Below are positions 51,401 through 62,000 of a stretch of DNA of 64,000 bases, piece after piece. The notes beneath the pieces are model-generated. The model worked only from the letters and a program-made list of their open reading frames with translations. It was not told where the DNA came from and ran no database searches. Numbering within the stretch: the first letter of the stretch is position 1; each line of letters starts with the position of its first letter. Location of the stretch: the NCBI GenBank assembly GCA_002943765.1, contig PQWQ01000001.1, forward strand, positions 558,001 through 622,000, in the 5' to 3' direction. Made by a program: the position numbers and the translations under genes. The DNA comes from Psoroptes ovis. Lineage: Eukaryota; Arthropoda; Arachnida; Sarcoptiformes; Psoroptidae.

Positions 51401-52077
51401 CAATGATATTTCAAGTTAAAAAAGATGGTTCAAACTTACCTCAAATCATTAACATTATCAACGTTGTTTGTTTGATCGACGAGATTATTCATCAATCAAA
51501 ATAGATTCGAATAAATTGATTTCACAAATATGTTTGTTGACACACTTGTTTATTTAAACATTAAAAATCAATTGATTTTTATCCGAAAAAATTCAAGATT
51601 ATCAATCGAAATAATGATGGCGATTATCATGAATTTGAATCATTTAGATTTAAATCATTCAAAAAAATATCAAACAAACAGAAGCCCAATCAAATGTACA
51701 ATATTGATCACATTGAATGAGTAAATTTTATATTTTGTCAATTTTCTTGTTATTTGGACACACACACAAACAAACGAAATGTATGTTTTCATATGATGAT
51801 GATGATGATGATACGATTGATGACCATAATGCATATGATTATGATTATTATGATGTCGATTATGATGTCGATGATGATGATTATGACGATGATACAGATG
51901 ATGATTATGATCAAATGGCAGATGCATCAAAATGCTTCAATTTCAATTTAAAATTTTCCAGTTTTGAATAATAATTATTATGATCGTTTGTAATTGTTAT
52001 TATTATTATTATTATTATTTGAACATGACCATTTAAACATGAAACATTTATGTTTGTGAAATGTGCAACATTTATTC

Positions 52078-52102
52078 AAAAAAAAAAAAAAAAAAAAAAA
52101 AA
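52078..52102 (+). repeat. 25-base A run
   Basis: An uninterrupted homopolymer of about 25 A. No retroposed gene or target duplication is visible next to it. Confidence 0.85.
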
Positions 52103-52912
52103 TAGAATAGATTTGTTTTTGTTGATTGACCTTCTGACCGAAACACTCATACTAATAAATAAAACAAAATGGTTTATTTATTTCCATCAAAATGTTGAGA
52201 ATTTTCAGAGAAATGGATAGATGAATTGGATGGACAAATGGATGGATGGATGTTTATTCAAGTAAACATGGTAAATTTATTATTGTGTTTCATCGTTATT
52301 TCTCTTCAATCATTGATTTATTCAATCATCAGTACTTTCAGATATCTATGAACGAATACCATACACATTTTATTATCATAATTTCTTCGTGTTGTTGTTG
52401 TTGTTGTTTGAGCTCAAAAATTTTTGAATACGAGAGATAATTCATAACGTGTGGGCCGTACCGCATTTTTTCCCTTTTTTTCAAGTGATTTTTTTTTCGT
52501 TTTGCTTTGTCTTTTTTTCTTCGTCAATCGCCTGGGAAAATAGAGAGAGAACGAACAAGTATATCTATAGCTATTCAAGAAGAAATAAAATATTTTTGAA
52601 TTCAAAAAAAAAAAATTGTTACGAAATTTCGAGGTTAATGTACGGAATACGCATGTGCATAGCAGTAGATTTTTTTGTAAATAAATAAATATTGAAAAAA
52701 AATCACGTGACAATTAAATAAACAAAGGTCTATTCATATAGTATTGTATCGATTGTTTTGACCAATATCACCATGATTTTCAATTTTAATTTAGTACATT
52801 TTAATTTTGAATTGAATTAAAAGCCATTCTGATGATTATGATATAATAGTTAATGTGATCAGAATTCTGGAAAAATAATTGGAAAATTTTATTTGGAAAA
52901 TTTGCTTCAAAA

Positions 52913-52923
52913 ATGTTGATAGT

Positions 52924-52957
<34 letters not shown>

Positions 52958-53833
52958 GCAATGATTGTCGATACAAACTTGAATTTAAATAATGATAATG
53001 AATATTATTATACCATGTCATTGTTAATTTCAATAATATTATCATTACTATATCCATCATCATTATATATATGGAATGATTCATTGAAAATTGATCGTAA
53101 TGATCCATTAACAATTAAACGTAATTTTTTAAGTGTTACAATAATATCATTGATTTCATTGCAAATATTGTACATTTTTCGTCGATATACGGGTACAATT
53201 ATTGAAAATAATATTGATTCAAATTATTTTTCAATTATTTATAATTTTTTTATTTATAAAAATTATGATAATAATTGGTCATTCTTTTATAATTGCATAT
53301 TCACACCGGTATTGCTGATCATGATTTTATTTTGTGGTTCAATATTATCCGATCTGAATGATTTGAAAAATTTTTCAATCAGCAATATATCATTACTGAA
53401 ATTACTCCGAAATCTTATTGTGGCACCATTCACAGAGGAATTATTATTTCGTGGCATTTTATTAGCAATCTTAACACCATTCTGGTCACCTTTATCTTCA
53501 ATATTGATTTCATCAACACTGTTTTCATTGATGCATGCACACACATTCGTAATTAATTTTATTTATAAAAATAATTTTAAATTCAGTTTTGATGATTTCT
53601 TAACTACAATCGTTCAATGTATTTATACCGGATTTTTCGGCATAATTGCATCTGTCCATCTTTTATCATGTGGACATTTGATTACACCAATTTTATTACA
53701 TTTTTTCTGCAATCTCAATGGTTTACCTGATTTCGTTCAAATATTTCAAAATCGTTTTTATTTTTTTGTTACAATCATTGGTTTTTTGATATGGTTTTTT
53801 TATTTTATCAATTTATTCTCAACATTACTGTAA
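52913..53833 (+). CDS. RCE1: CAAX prenyl protease 2 (RCE1)
   Basis: 306 residues, single exon. RCE1 is an ER membrane endoprotease that removes the last three residues (-AAX) of prenylated CAAX proteins such as Ras after farnesylation. Hydrophobic segments recur along the protein. The catalytic motifs of the CPBP/ABI family are present: E175-E176-xxx-R180 in APFTEELLFRG, H208/H210 in LFSLMHAHT, and H263/N267 in LHFFCNLNG, matching the Glu, His, His and Asn active-site residues of the family in order. The N-terminus begins with a poly-Ser run from a TCA repeat; the ATG at 52961 (residue 17) is an alternative start that would avoid it. RBM48 follows 138 bp downstream on the same strand. An ATTAAA-type poly(A) signal occurs near 53902. 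Confidence 0.9.
52925..52957 (+). repeat. (TCA)n repeat in the RCE1 5' coding end
   Basis: Eleven TCA units encode consecutive serines just after the first ATG of RCE1. It is likely length-polymorphic; if translation starts at 52961 it lies in the 5' UTR. Confidence 0.8.
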
Positions 53834-53971
53834 TCACAATTTTTTCTTAATTGTTAATCATTTTCCTAGTCATATTAAATTGCCAAAAGATATTTTTTCT
53901 TATTAAAATATGTTTTTTCTGTCAACAGATGACACAATTGCTTGTTTGTTTTGATTGTCAAAAATTTTTGA

Positions 53972-54508
53972 ATGAGAAAAAACAATAATTTAATGGACAA
54001 ACCAAATCAATCGATTCGTAAAATTGATCATTATGAACATCATGATCGACAAGAATTATGTGAAACTAGAAAAAAATATCGTCAAGGAAAGAAAAAAACT
54101 GCCGTAAAAGTCTATACGATTGCTGATGAATCTTGTTATTTATTGATACATAATGTACCAAAATTATCTGGCGTTAATGTTGCCAAAGATTTGAAAATAT
54201 TATGCCGAAAGTATGGAAATTTATTAAAATTTGAATTGATTGATTATGGTGGAGGAAAACGAACTGAATCATTTAATAATATTTACTTAGTTCAATACGA
54301 AAAATTAATACAATCGATAAATGCTAAAAAACAACTGGATGATCATGAATTTTATGGCTCATTATTACATGTTTGTTATGCACCCGAAAATGAAACATTA
54401 GAAGATATTCAATCGAAACTGAAATCACATAAACGTTATGTGAAGATAAAATTGGTACAATATGATAATTTGATGAATAATAATAAAAATAAACGTGGAA
54501 AATTTTAA
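53972..54508 (+). CDS. RBM48: RNA-binding protein 48
   Basis: 178 residues, single exon. It matches the RBM48 family: an N-terminal ELCETRKKYRQGKKKTAVKVYTI block, an RRM-like fold (YLLIHNVP, about residues 56-130) and the hallmark GSLLHVCYAPENETLEDI near 129-146, then KLKSHKRYV. In vertebrates RBM48 pairs with ARMC7 in the minor (U12) spliceosome; its role here is inferred from the family. The C-terminus is short and basic (NNNKNKRGKF). The stop codon is 2 bp from the stop codon of the convergent ORC5. The first AATAAA downstream on this strand is at 54686-54691, inside ORC5, so the two 3' UTRs probably overlap. Confidence 0.9.
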   Translation: MRKNNNLMDKPNQSIRKIDHYEHHDRQELCETRKKYRQGKKKTAVKVYTIADESCYLLIHNVPKLSGVNVAKDLKILCRKYGNLLKFELIDYGGGKRTESFNNIYLVQYEKLIQSINAKKQLDDHEFYGSLLHVCYAPENETLEDIQSKLKSHKRYVKIKLVQYDNLMNNNKNKRGKF

Positions 54509-54509
54509 T

Positions 54510-54515
54510 TTTATT
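54510..54515 (-). terminator. AATAAA overlapping the ORC5 stop codon
   Basis: On the - strand the ORC5 stop TAA sits inside AATAAA. If used, cleavage 10-30 nt on would fall within the last codons of RBM48 on the other strand, leaving ORC5 with almost no private 3' UTR. Confidence 0.5.
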
Positions 54516-55962
54516 GAATTTGTTTATCATTACTTCGTTCGATTGGATGCACAAGGAATGCGTTCAAATCTAAATTAATTTTATTCGAGATATCGATAAT
54601 AATATCGTCTGAAATCACTTGTGATAGTTGAAATTTTGTATCACCTGAACAAATTGTACGTTGTTGTTGCTGTTGCGTTTTGCCCAATAAAATTTTTGAA
54701 TCATATAATGTTGCGATGTGTTTCAGAAATTCTTTATCATCTTTGGTCAATAAATTTTTCCGTATTTCTTCATCTTTTTCATTCAAATCAATTATTGATC
54801 GATAAATATGATATGATCGTTCCAATTCAAACCATTTTGGACATTTGATTTCATTATCATTGTTCTTTTTCGTACGTTTACTGGAATTATTATTACGTTT
54901 TTGATTGCGAACGAAAAATTTGACATCAGTTTTGATCGAATTATATGTTGCCAAATAAATGCTAACATATGTGTAACACAATGATATCGACATTTGATCA
55001 ATCAATTTTTGTATATTTCTATTTAAATTTTTACCATTTTTACAAATACAAATGCCACTTAATTGATCAATGATTTCCTGTAGATATGGTTGAAATTTCA
55101 TGTACAACTGTCCTTGTTTATTATGTACACTTAGATTATCATCTTCTAAAGGCAGTAAATATTTTTTAAAATATTTAACACAAATGAATCGTAAATTTTC
55201 ATAATTATTTTCGAACAGTATTAAAGTTTTCAATATTAAATTTACGAAATTTTTATAATTTATATTATCTTTATCATTTTGACATATTGATTGATCATTG
55301 GTCAATAATTGAAATAATTCATTTTGATTATAAGGTTCAAATTCAATTTCGATCATATTATTCATTTTGATGTTGATCAAACGATATAATCTATCTAATT
55401 GATGTTTAAAAATCCATATTACTGTGATTGGTAAAATGTTATCAGTTAATTGATTCAAATTGTTCAATAAATAAATCAAATTATCGACATTTTCACTGTA
55501 TTCATCCACCAGATAATCACCATTGTCAATGACGATGACAATTTTTTCCGATAGATTTTCATTCTTACTATGATGATCTTTATAAATCTTCAAATAATAT
55601 TTCATATAATCAATAAATTGTATTGAATTGAAACATGTTTTATGTTCAATATCATTGAAAACATTTTGTTCAATATTATTCAATTTTAATTGAAATTGTT
55701 GTAAAATTTTTTCAAAGAAAAAACGATTCAAATGATCATAATTGATCATATCAAACCATAAATATGTATAATTGAATTCATTCAATAATGAATGTGTTAT
55801 CGATGTTTTAGCTGTTGATTTTGGACCATTCAGAATAATATTTTCAATATTTGATTCTAATTGTAGAAAATGTAATAATTTTCTTATTTGTTTTTTACGA
55901 CAAATGTATTTTGATTCAATTTGATGCAAGCGATTTTCGGTGATTGACATTTTTGATTTCAT
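54511..55962 (-). CDS. ORC5: Origin recognition complex subunit 5
   Basis: 483 residues, single exon; ORC5 is an AAA+-like subunit of the six-part complex that marks replication origins and loads MCM in the nucleus. The N-terminus CRKKQIRKLLHFL matches the ORC5 start. The P-loop position reads GPKSTAKT (46-53), with A51 where Walker A normally has G. Walker B is IVIVIDNGDYL. The C-terminal winged-helix part has the ORC5-specific YLATYNSIKTDVKFF, close to the AxYLASYNPxxTDxRFF pattern of the family. It is somewhat longer than vertebrate ORC5 (about 435), mostly through Asn-rich loops. M5 is an alternative start. I first considered ORC4; the YLATYN...TD block decides for ORC5. It is divergent from CCDC93 and convergent with RBM48. 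Confidence 0.88.
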   Translation of the reverse strand: MKSKMSITENRLHQIESKYICRKKQIRKLLHFLQLESNIENIILNGPKSTAKTSITHSLLNEFNYTYLWFDMINYDHLNRFFFEKILQQFQLKLNNIEQNVFNDIEHKTCFNSIQFIDYMKYYLKIYKDHHSKNENLSEKIVIVIDNGDYLVDEYSENVDNLIYLLNNLNQLTDNILPITVIWIFKHQLDRLYRLINIKMNNMIEIEFEPYNQNELFQLLTNDQSICQNDKDNINYKNFVNLILKTLILFENNYENLRFICVKYFKKYLLPLEDDNLSVHNKQGQLYMKFQPYLQEIIDQLSGICICKNGKNLNRNIQKLIDQMSISLCYTYVSIYLATYNSIKTDVKFFVRNQKRNNNSSKRTKKNNDNEIKCPKWFELERSYHIYRSIIDLNEKDEEIRKNLLTKDDKEFLKHIATLYDSKILLGKTQQQQQRTICSGDTKFQLSQVISDDIIIDISNKINLDLNAFLVHPIERSNDKQIQ

Positions 55963-56283
55963 TAATTTTTGACATTTAAATAAAAAATTCTTGAAAATTC
56001 AAAATGTAAACAAATAACAGAAACATGTTTTGGAATTTTTTTTTTACACAAACTCTATGAATTAAGCAGAACAGAAAAAAATTTCGGGTGTTTTTTTTTT
56101 TTAAATTATCATATTTTGTTTATCTCTTCAAGATATGATTATGAATCAAATTGAAAATTATCAATGTGAATCATTCATGGCCTAATCAAATCATAATTTC
56201 ACGCTCATTCATTCAAATTGAAACATCTGTTCTTATTCATCAATTTTATTTTTTTTTTATTTTTAAATAAATTTTTAAATAAA
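55963..56283. promoter_or_regulatory. Divergent promoter region, ORC5 / CCDC93
   Basis: 321 bp separate the two start codons. The region must hold both 5' UTRs and promoters. No clear TATA box stands out in the AT-rich sequence. Confidence 0.5.
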
Positions 56284-58986
56284 ATGAATAAACCACAAAT
56301 TGTTCCAAGAACGTCATTGTTAAAGAAAAAATCAATTGATTCAACATCAGTTGAGAATGATAAAAGTGATGAATCGATACCTGCAACAACAACACTGAAA
56401 ATGAAGCCGGCATTACCGGTTAAACCTAAATCATTGATCGGTAAACAACGATTGAATAATGAATCAACAAATTCGATACAACCAATGAAAACCTTTTCAA
56501 ATGATAATGTTACAGTGAATAATGTATCCATAAATCATCAGATTCCAGCAAGCGAAGCAATTCAGTCCATATCACAACCACAAACAGCAACAGTCAAGAC
56601 AAACAAATCTGTTGTTAAACAGCCACAACAACAGCAACAACGTAATCGTAAGATTAAATTTCGTTTAACAACAACAGATTTGAATCGTCTGAGATTACGT
56701 AGAGATTTTGATGATAAAAGCATTGATTCGACCGATTCGATTAAAAATTCATTAATTTATGATATACGTGAAGATGATGAACAGATAAAAAAATTGAATG
56801 AAATATTTGAATTATTAATTGCTGGTGGATATTTTCGTGCACGTATTAAAGGCCTTCATAATTTTGATAAAGTTTGTATAGATTTCAATCATAATTATTG
56901 AATTATTATTAATTTTTTGATTTTCAAACTAATAGATAATTGGCGGAATGTGTTGGGCAATACAAATGTGTAATATCGATCTAGATATCGATATATTTTA
57001 TCAAGAAAATTTAACAATTGGTCAAAAAATGTATTGATTTTCGATTTTAAATACTTTAATCTTTGATTTTGAATCTTTTTTTTCATTAAATTAGAGCCTT
57101 GACTGAAAAAATTGTTTGTGTATTGCAAAAAATGAAATGTCCATTCAAATTGGAACCGCATCAAATACAAGGAATGGATTGTATACACATTTATCCAGGT
57201 TAATTTCACAAAAATTTCATTTATTTTAATTCATGATGATCAATTTTTCTTTAATCTTTTAGCCATACAATGGTTAGTGAAAAAATCATTAGAAACTCGT
57301 CAACAAACAGCCGATTATGTTCGACAATATTGTAGTTGGCAATTTGATCGTATGTTTAGTCTCCACAATGATCAATCCTCAACATTAGCTGTGATAATCA
57401 ATAATAACAATGAATTAATTGATCCAATAAAAGAAAATCTTCAACGTAGATTTTTACATCCTAATCGTTCAAAGCTAAAAAATGAAACAATCCGAATTAA
57501 AACAACTCTATTAGAATATGGTATTGTCGATGTTGGACTTGATGACCATATAATCACGTCTCAAGCAAATAATGATAAAAATGATGAAATCCCTGATCAA
57601 AAGAATGATAAAGAAAAATCCGAGTCAATCGAATCAAAATTATTAGAATCAATGACAAAAACCAATATTGATCATCGTAGAGGAGATGCCGAAAAGGTGT
57701 CCACATCACTTGTTGTGAAATTAGTTGAAGAACAATCGGATGAAATTCAACGTTTAGCTAAAGATTATGATAAAAAACAAAAGAAAGTCATGTCGATGAA
57801 AAATAATGAAGACTCAAGATTCTCTACACGAGAATCGAAAATTAGAATGAAAATAGCATTAAAGAAAAAAGAATTACAACAATTATTATCACAACAAGAG
57901 AAAATTGATGAAAAAATAATGAATTATAGTGAAAAGATAAAAATAATCGAATCAAAGCAACAAGAAAATCAGCATCAAAACCCTAATGATGATGATGATG
58001 ACAAGCTTCGAATGGAAAAAAATCAATTAACAGAATTATTAAATGTTTTACGAAAACAGAAAAATGAATTAAAACAACATTGTCGTATGGAAAAACAACG
58101 ATTAGAACAACAAATCGAAATGATTGATAAACAAATTCAAAATAATAGGAATAATTCAACTGATGAACAACAAATTGAAAAAGAATTGTGTAAATATAAT
58201 GAAAAAGAAATTGAAATTAAAAAACAATTATCAATTATGAATAAAAGATATGCAATTATACAAAGACGTTTTGATGAAATACCGAATCGTATTGAAATAT
58301 CACAATATCAAAAACGTTTTATTGAGCTTTATAATCAATGTAAGTATATTTTTTTCCAAAGATTTTTACCTTATCCAATTTTTTTTCATCTTTAAATCAA
58401 AGTATCAACAAAACATAATGAAACGAAAAAATTTTATCTACTGTACAATAATCTATCGGATGAACGAATGTATTTGGAAAAAGAATTCAATCTTATTAAT
58501 TCAATATTGGAAAATTTTCAAAAGTTTGTTTGAAATTTGTTTGTTTTAATCATTCATTTTTCTAACGAATTTCTTTTCAATTTTACCAATCAACCACCTT
58601 CAACAGAGCATCAACATCGACTCCAATGATCAAACATGAATTTTTAATAAAATTTCAACAAACAATCGAAACAATTAATGATAATAAAATGAAAATAATG
58701 AAAAAATTACAATCGGAAAAAGATAAACGTGAACAAATGATGCAACAATATCATAAATTGATTGATGAACAACGATTATATTATTTAGCTGTTAAAGCAT
58801 TCAAAGAGGTAAGAATGATTTTGAAATCATTTGAATTATTTTTATACAAAAATTTATAAAATTCAATTTAAATTTTAAATTTTTTTTATTTGTTCGAAAC
58901 AGGAATGCAAAATAAATGAACAATTAATAATACATTTAGAAAAAATTAACAAAAATAATGATAAATTTGTTATTATAAATAAATAA
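56284..58986 (+). CDS. CCDC93: Coiled-coil domain-containing protein 93
   Basis: Seven exons: 56284-56871, 56936-57030, 57095-57198, 57263-58339, 58403-58523, 58607-58808, 58903-58986; phases agree, 756 residues. CCDC93 is a subunit of the CCC complex (COMMD/CCDC22/CCDC93), which acts with Retriever and WASH in endosomal recycling of membrane proteins. The conserved N-terminal domain starts near residue 168 (LNEIFELLIAGGYFRARIKG) and continues across exons 2-4 (GGMCWAI, MKCP, LEPHQIQGMD, HIYP, IQWLVK). Long coiled coils (KLRMEKNQLTELLNVLRKQ and others) fill exons 4-6, and KKFYLLYNNLSDERMYLEKE matches the family. The first ~165 residues are a Ser/Asn/Gln-rich extension, which accounts for much of the excess over the ~631 residues of the human protein. 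AATAAA directly precedes the stop (58978-58983) and recurs at 58998-59003. Confidence 0.92.
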
Positions 58987-58997
58987 ATAAATAATTG

Positions 58998-59003
58998 AAT
59001 AAA
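58998..59003 (+). terminator. Candidate poly(A) signal of CCDC93
   Basis: AATAAA 12 bp past the CCDC93 stop, in the 38-bp gap before the ABCA stop codon. Cleavage downstream of it would fall in the ABCA last exon. Confidence 0.4.
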
Positions 59004-59024
59004 ATATCATTTTATATTATCAAA

Positions 59025-62000
59025 TCAAAGACTTGTTGTTGATTTTTCATCACTAAATTCATCAGTATTCGAATTTTGATCGCTTAAACTTTCACGTTGT
59101 TCACGTGCAAATGATAAGAAAATTTGTTCTAAATTTGTTTGACTAACTGAATAATCTTCCAAGTGTAATTTATCTTTGTTCGATTCAATCACCGTGAATA
59201 TTTCACTACAATATATTTTATAATCATTTTCATTTTTGATTATATATTCAATTTGATTATTATGGATGGCTTTCAATTGACTTGTTGGAAATTTTTTCGA
59301 AATAAATTTTTTCACTTGATGAATATGTTTGTCTAATTCACTTAATGATTTCCGTCGCAAACTTATTGAAGATGTTGATGAAAATGATGATGATGATTGG
59401 CGACATTCTAAAGCTAATTTCAATGTTAAATTATAGCTGTTACCGAATTTTGTTTTCAAATGTAATGGACTACCAATGCATTTAATTTCACCATTAACCA
59501 TTATTATCAAACGATTGCACAATGCTTCACATTCTTCCATTGAATGTGATGTTAATACGATCGATAAATTTTGTTTTAATTTTTTTCCAATCGCTTCCCA
59601 TAGACAACGACGTGCAACTGGATCAACACCAGATGTTGGTTCATCTAAAAATGTGACGGTTGGATTTCCTAGCATAGCCTAGTAATTTGAGGTATAAAAT
59701 CAATCAAAGTATATTAACGTTTTTATCTTTGACTTACGATTGCTGTACTTAATTTACGTTTATTACCACCACTGTAATTCATAGTCAATTTTTTTAAATG
59801 CATTTCGAAATATAATAATTTGCTTAATTCATCAATTTGTGCATCAATATCTTCTTCTTTGATTCCTCTTAATCTTGAATAAAAACGTAGTGTTTCTTCG
59901 CCAGTCATATTATCGATCAAAGCATCAAATTGTGGACAGTAACCTATTCTTCCTAATGTTTCATATGGATCCGTAAGAACATTCGAACCATTGATAAATA
60001 TATCTCCAGCCGTTATTGTCTCATCACCGGTAATCATTTTGAATGTCGTAGTTTTACCGGCACCATTGATGCCCAATAAACCGAAACATTCACCGTATTT
60101 AACACAATAAGAAATATTATCAACAGCAGTGAATTTGCCATATTTTTTCGTTAAATTATTGATCAATAATGAATATTGTTTTTGTTGATTGGTTGCCACA
60201 ATCCTATCAACAAATGATTTCTCTGCCAAAACATCATCATCCACCTTGTTATCAAAATAATCTTTGGACTTTTTCTTGAGTATCTCATTTTGATATTTTC
60301 TATTCAATAATTCGATAATATTTTTGATTGTCGCAATTATATTCGTTTCAATTGATATTAATAATAGCCAATAGATTAATGAAGAACCAATAATATAGAT
60401 TAATGTCAATCCGATACCGGGTTCTTTGAGCGATAAATAATTTTTTTCAAATTTCAAGCATACTTCATCACAATAATCTGGACAACATGGTTTTATTGCA
60501 TTGAGGCGTTCATCTGTACTATATTTCAAAAATTGACAATAATATTGTAACGGTTTACCTTTAATAAGTGTATTGCAAATTTTATTGTTACGATAATTTG
60601 TTTGTAAATTACTTGTGATTTTACTTATATCGAATAGCGGAATAAATAAATGAAATATCGGTTTCAATGCTTCATTAACATTTGTCAGCCCAAATTCTTT
60701 GATTAACGTCAATTGATCAATGATCATTGAACCGATACCACTCAATATCAATAATAGACTTAATCTTGCATATGCTGTTGCTGGTACAGTGAATAAAAAT
60801 GATGCTGAATAGACAAATGGTAATAAAGCGAAACCATCCAATGCATAGCCAACAAAAAGATAGAACATTTGTTCACTGTCATGTAGATTATCAACTTTGA
60901 ATGATAATAATGTTATTATGATTAATACAATAGAAACCAAATAGAATAAAAAATCATAAATCAAAAATGATAACCAATAAAATGTCATACGTAAGCCGGT
61001 GATTTTTTGTAAATGTTTTGCTTTCACAACTCTTTCTTCAACAATTAATAATGCAAAACTGCTGAGAAAAAATGAAAGACCCATGATTAACGCTTGTGAT
61101 ACTTGAAAATCACCTTGAAAATTAACAGGTGATTTAAATTTGTTTAATTTTTCACGAAAAGTCAATGGCATCGGATAATTTGATACTGATAATTGGAGAT
61201 CAGACAAATTGTATAAATGTCTTATTAAAGCTTGATCAACATATTTCAATGATATTGATGGTGTATGATATGGCTGATCATTGAACATTGCTACAGCTTT
61301 TAATTCCAATTTCGAGTCATTAGCATATTCGAACAATGAAGATATAACATATTCATAATTATAAACAAAATTATTGACTGATGTAATTTCATTGACAATT
61401 TTATGTTGATCAGTATCATAGATTGCTATCGAAGAGAATCAAAATTAAAAATTAAATCAATGAAAAAAATATTTTTCAAACTCACCTTTTATATTATTTG
61501 AACCGATATTTTCATCTTTCAATATATTTGCATAATCAAGCGACAAAGCTATCGATGATGGATTATTGCTGACAAAATATTTAACAAATGGATTAGCAAA
61601 TTGTTCTAAACTCATTTTCAATTTTCGAAACGGTGAAAGTTGTGGTATTGATTTCATCATCAATAATGTTGCTATCAAAATTATTATTGGTAATAAAAAT
61701 TGTAATATTGTCAATAATGGTTTACGATATGAATATAGTAAACGTTTGACTGATAATGCATAAAATTGTTGTGTCATTAATTTTGTTCCGGTATTTTTCA
61801 ATTTTAATTCTTGATGATTGCCATTCGCCAAATTCGTAATATCAATCTTTGTGTGTGATTTCAAATTTTGTTCATCAGTCAATGATTTTGTTTTCAGTTG
61901 ATTATGGCTTCCAACTCTAAGAAACAAGAAAATTGTGAATTTAATTCGACCTTCAATGAAAAATGAAATTAGGAATACATACTTTAAAAAAACTTCTTCC

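Larger units (their letters stand above)
41034..52912. other. 12-kb region with no recognisable gene
   Basis: Both strands give only low-complexity reading frames (up to 194 codons at 42032-42616, - strand) with no motif, splice pattern or codon bias I can trust. It is rich in microsatellites: (TCA)n at 48431-48458, (GAT)n near 51795-51814, an A-run at 52078-52102. One perfect hairpin lies at 48116-48161. It may contain noncoding exons, distant promoters of the LIM gene, or old repeats beyond recognition. Confidence 0.5.

Noticed and set aside
51717..51971. 84-codon + strand frame with a signal-peptide-like start and Asp/Tyr-rich body
   Set aside because: The body is a direct translation of a (GAT)n-type microsatellite and other frames are open too; no support for a gene.
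52414..52713. 99-codon - strand frame upstream of RCE1
   Set aside because: Low complexity, no recognisable domain, overlaps the likely RCE1 upstream region.
54511..55962. Assignment as ORC4
   Set aside because: The C-terminal YLATYN...TD...FF block and the N-terminal CRKKQI match ORC5, not ORC4.
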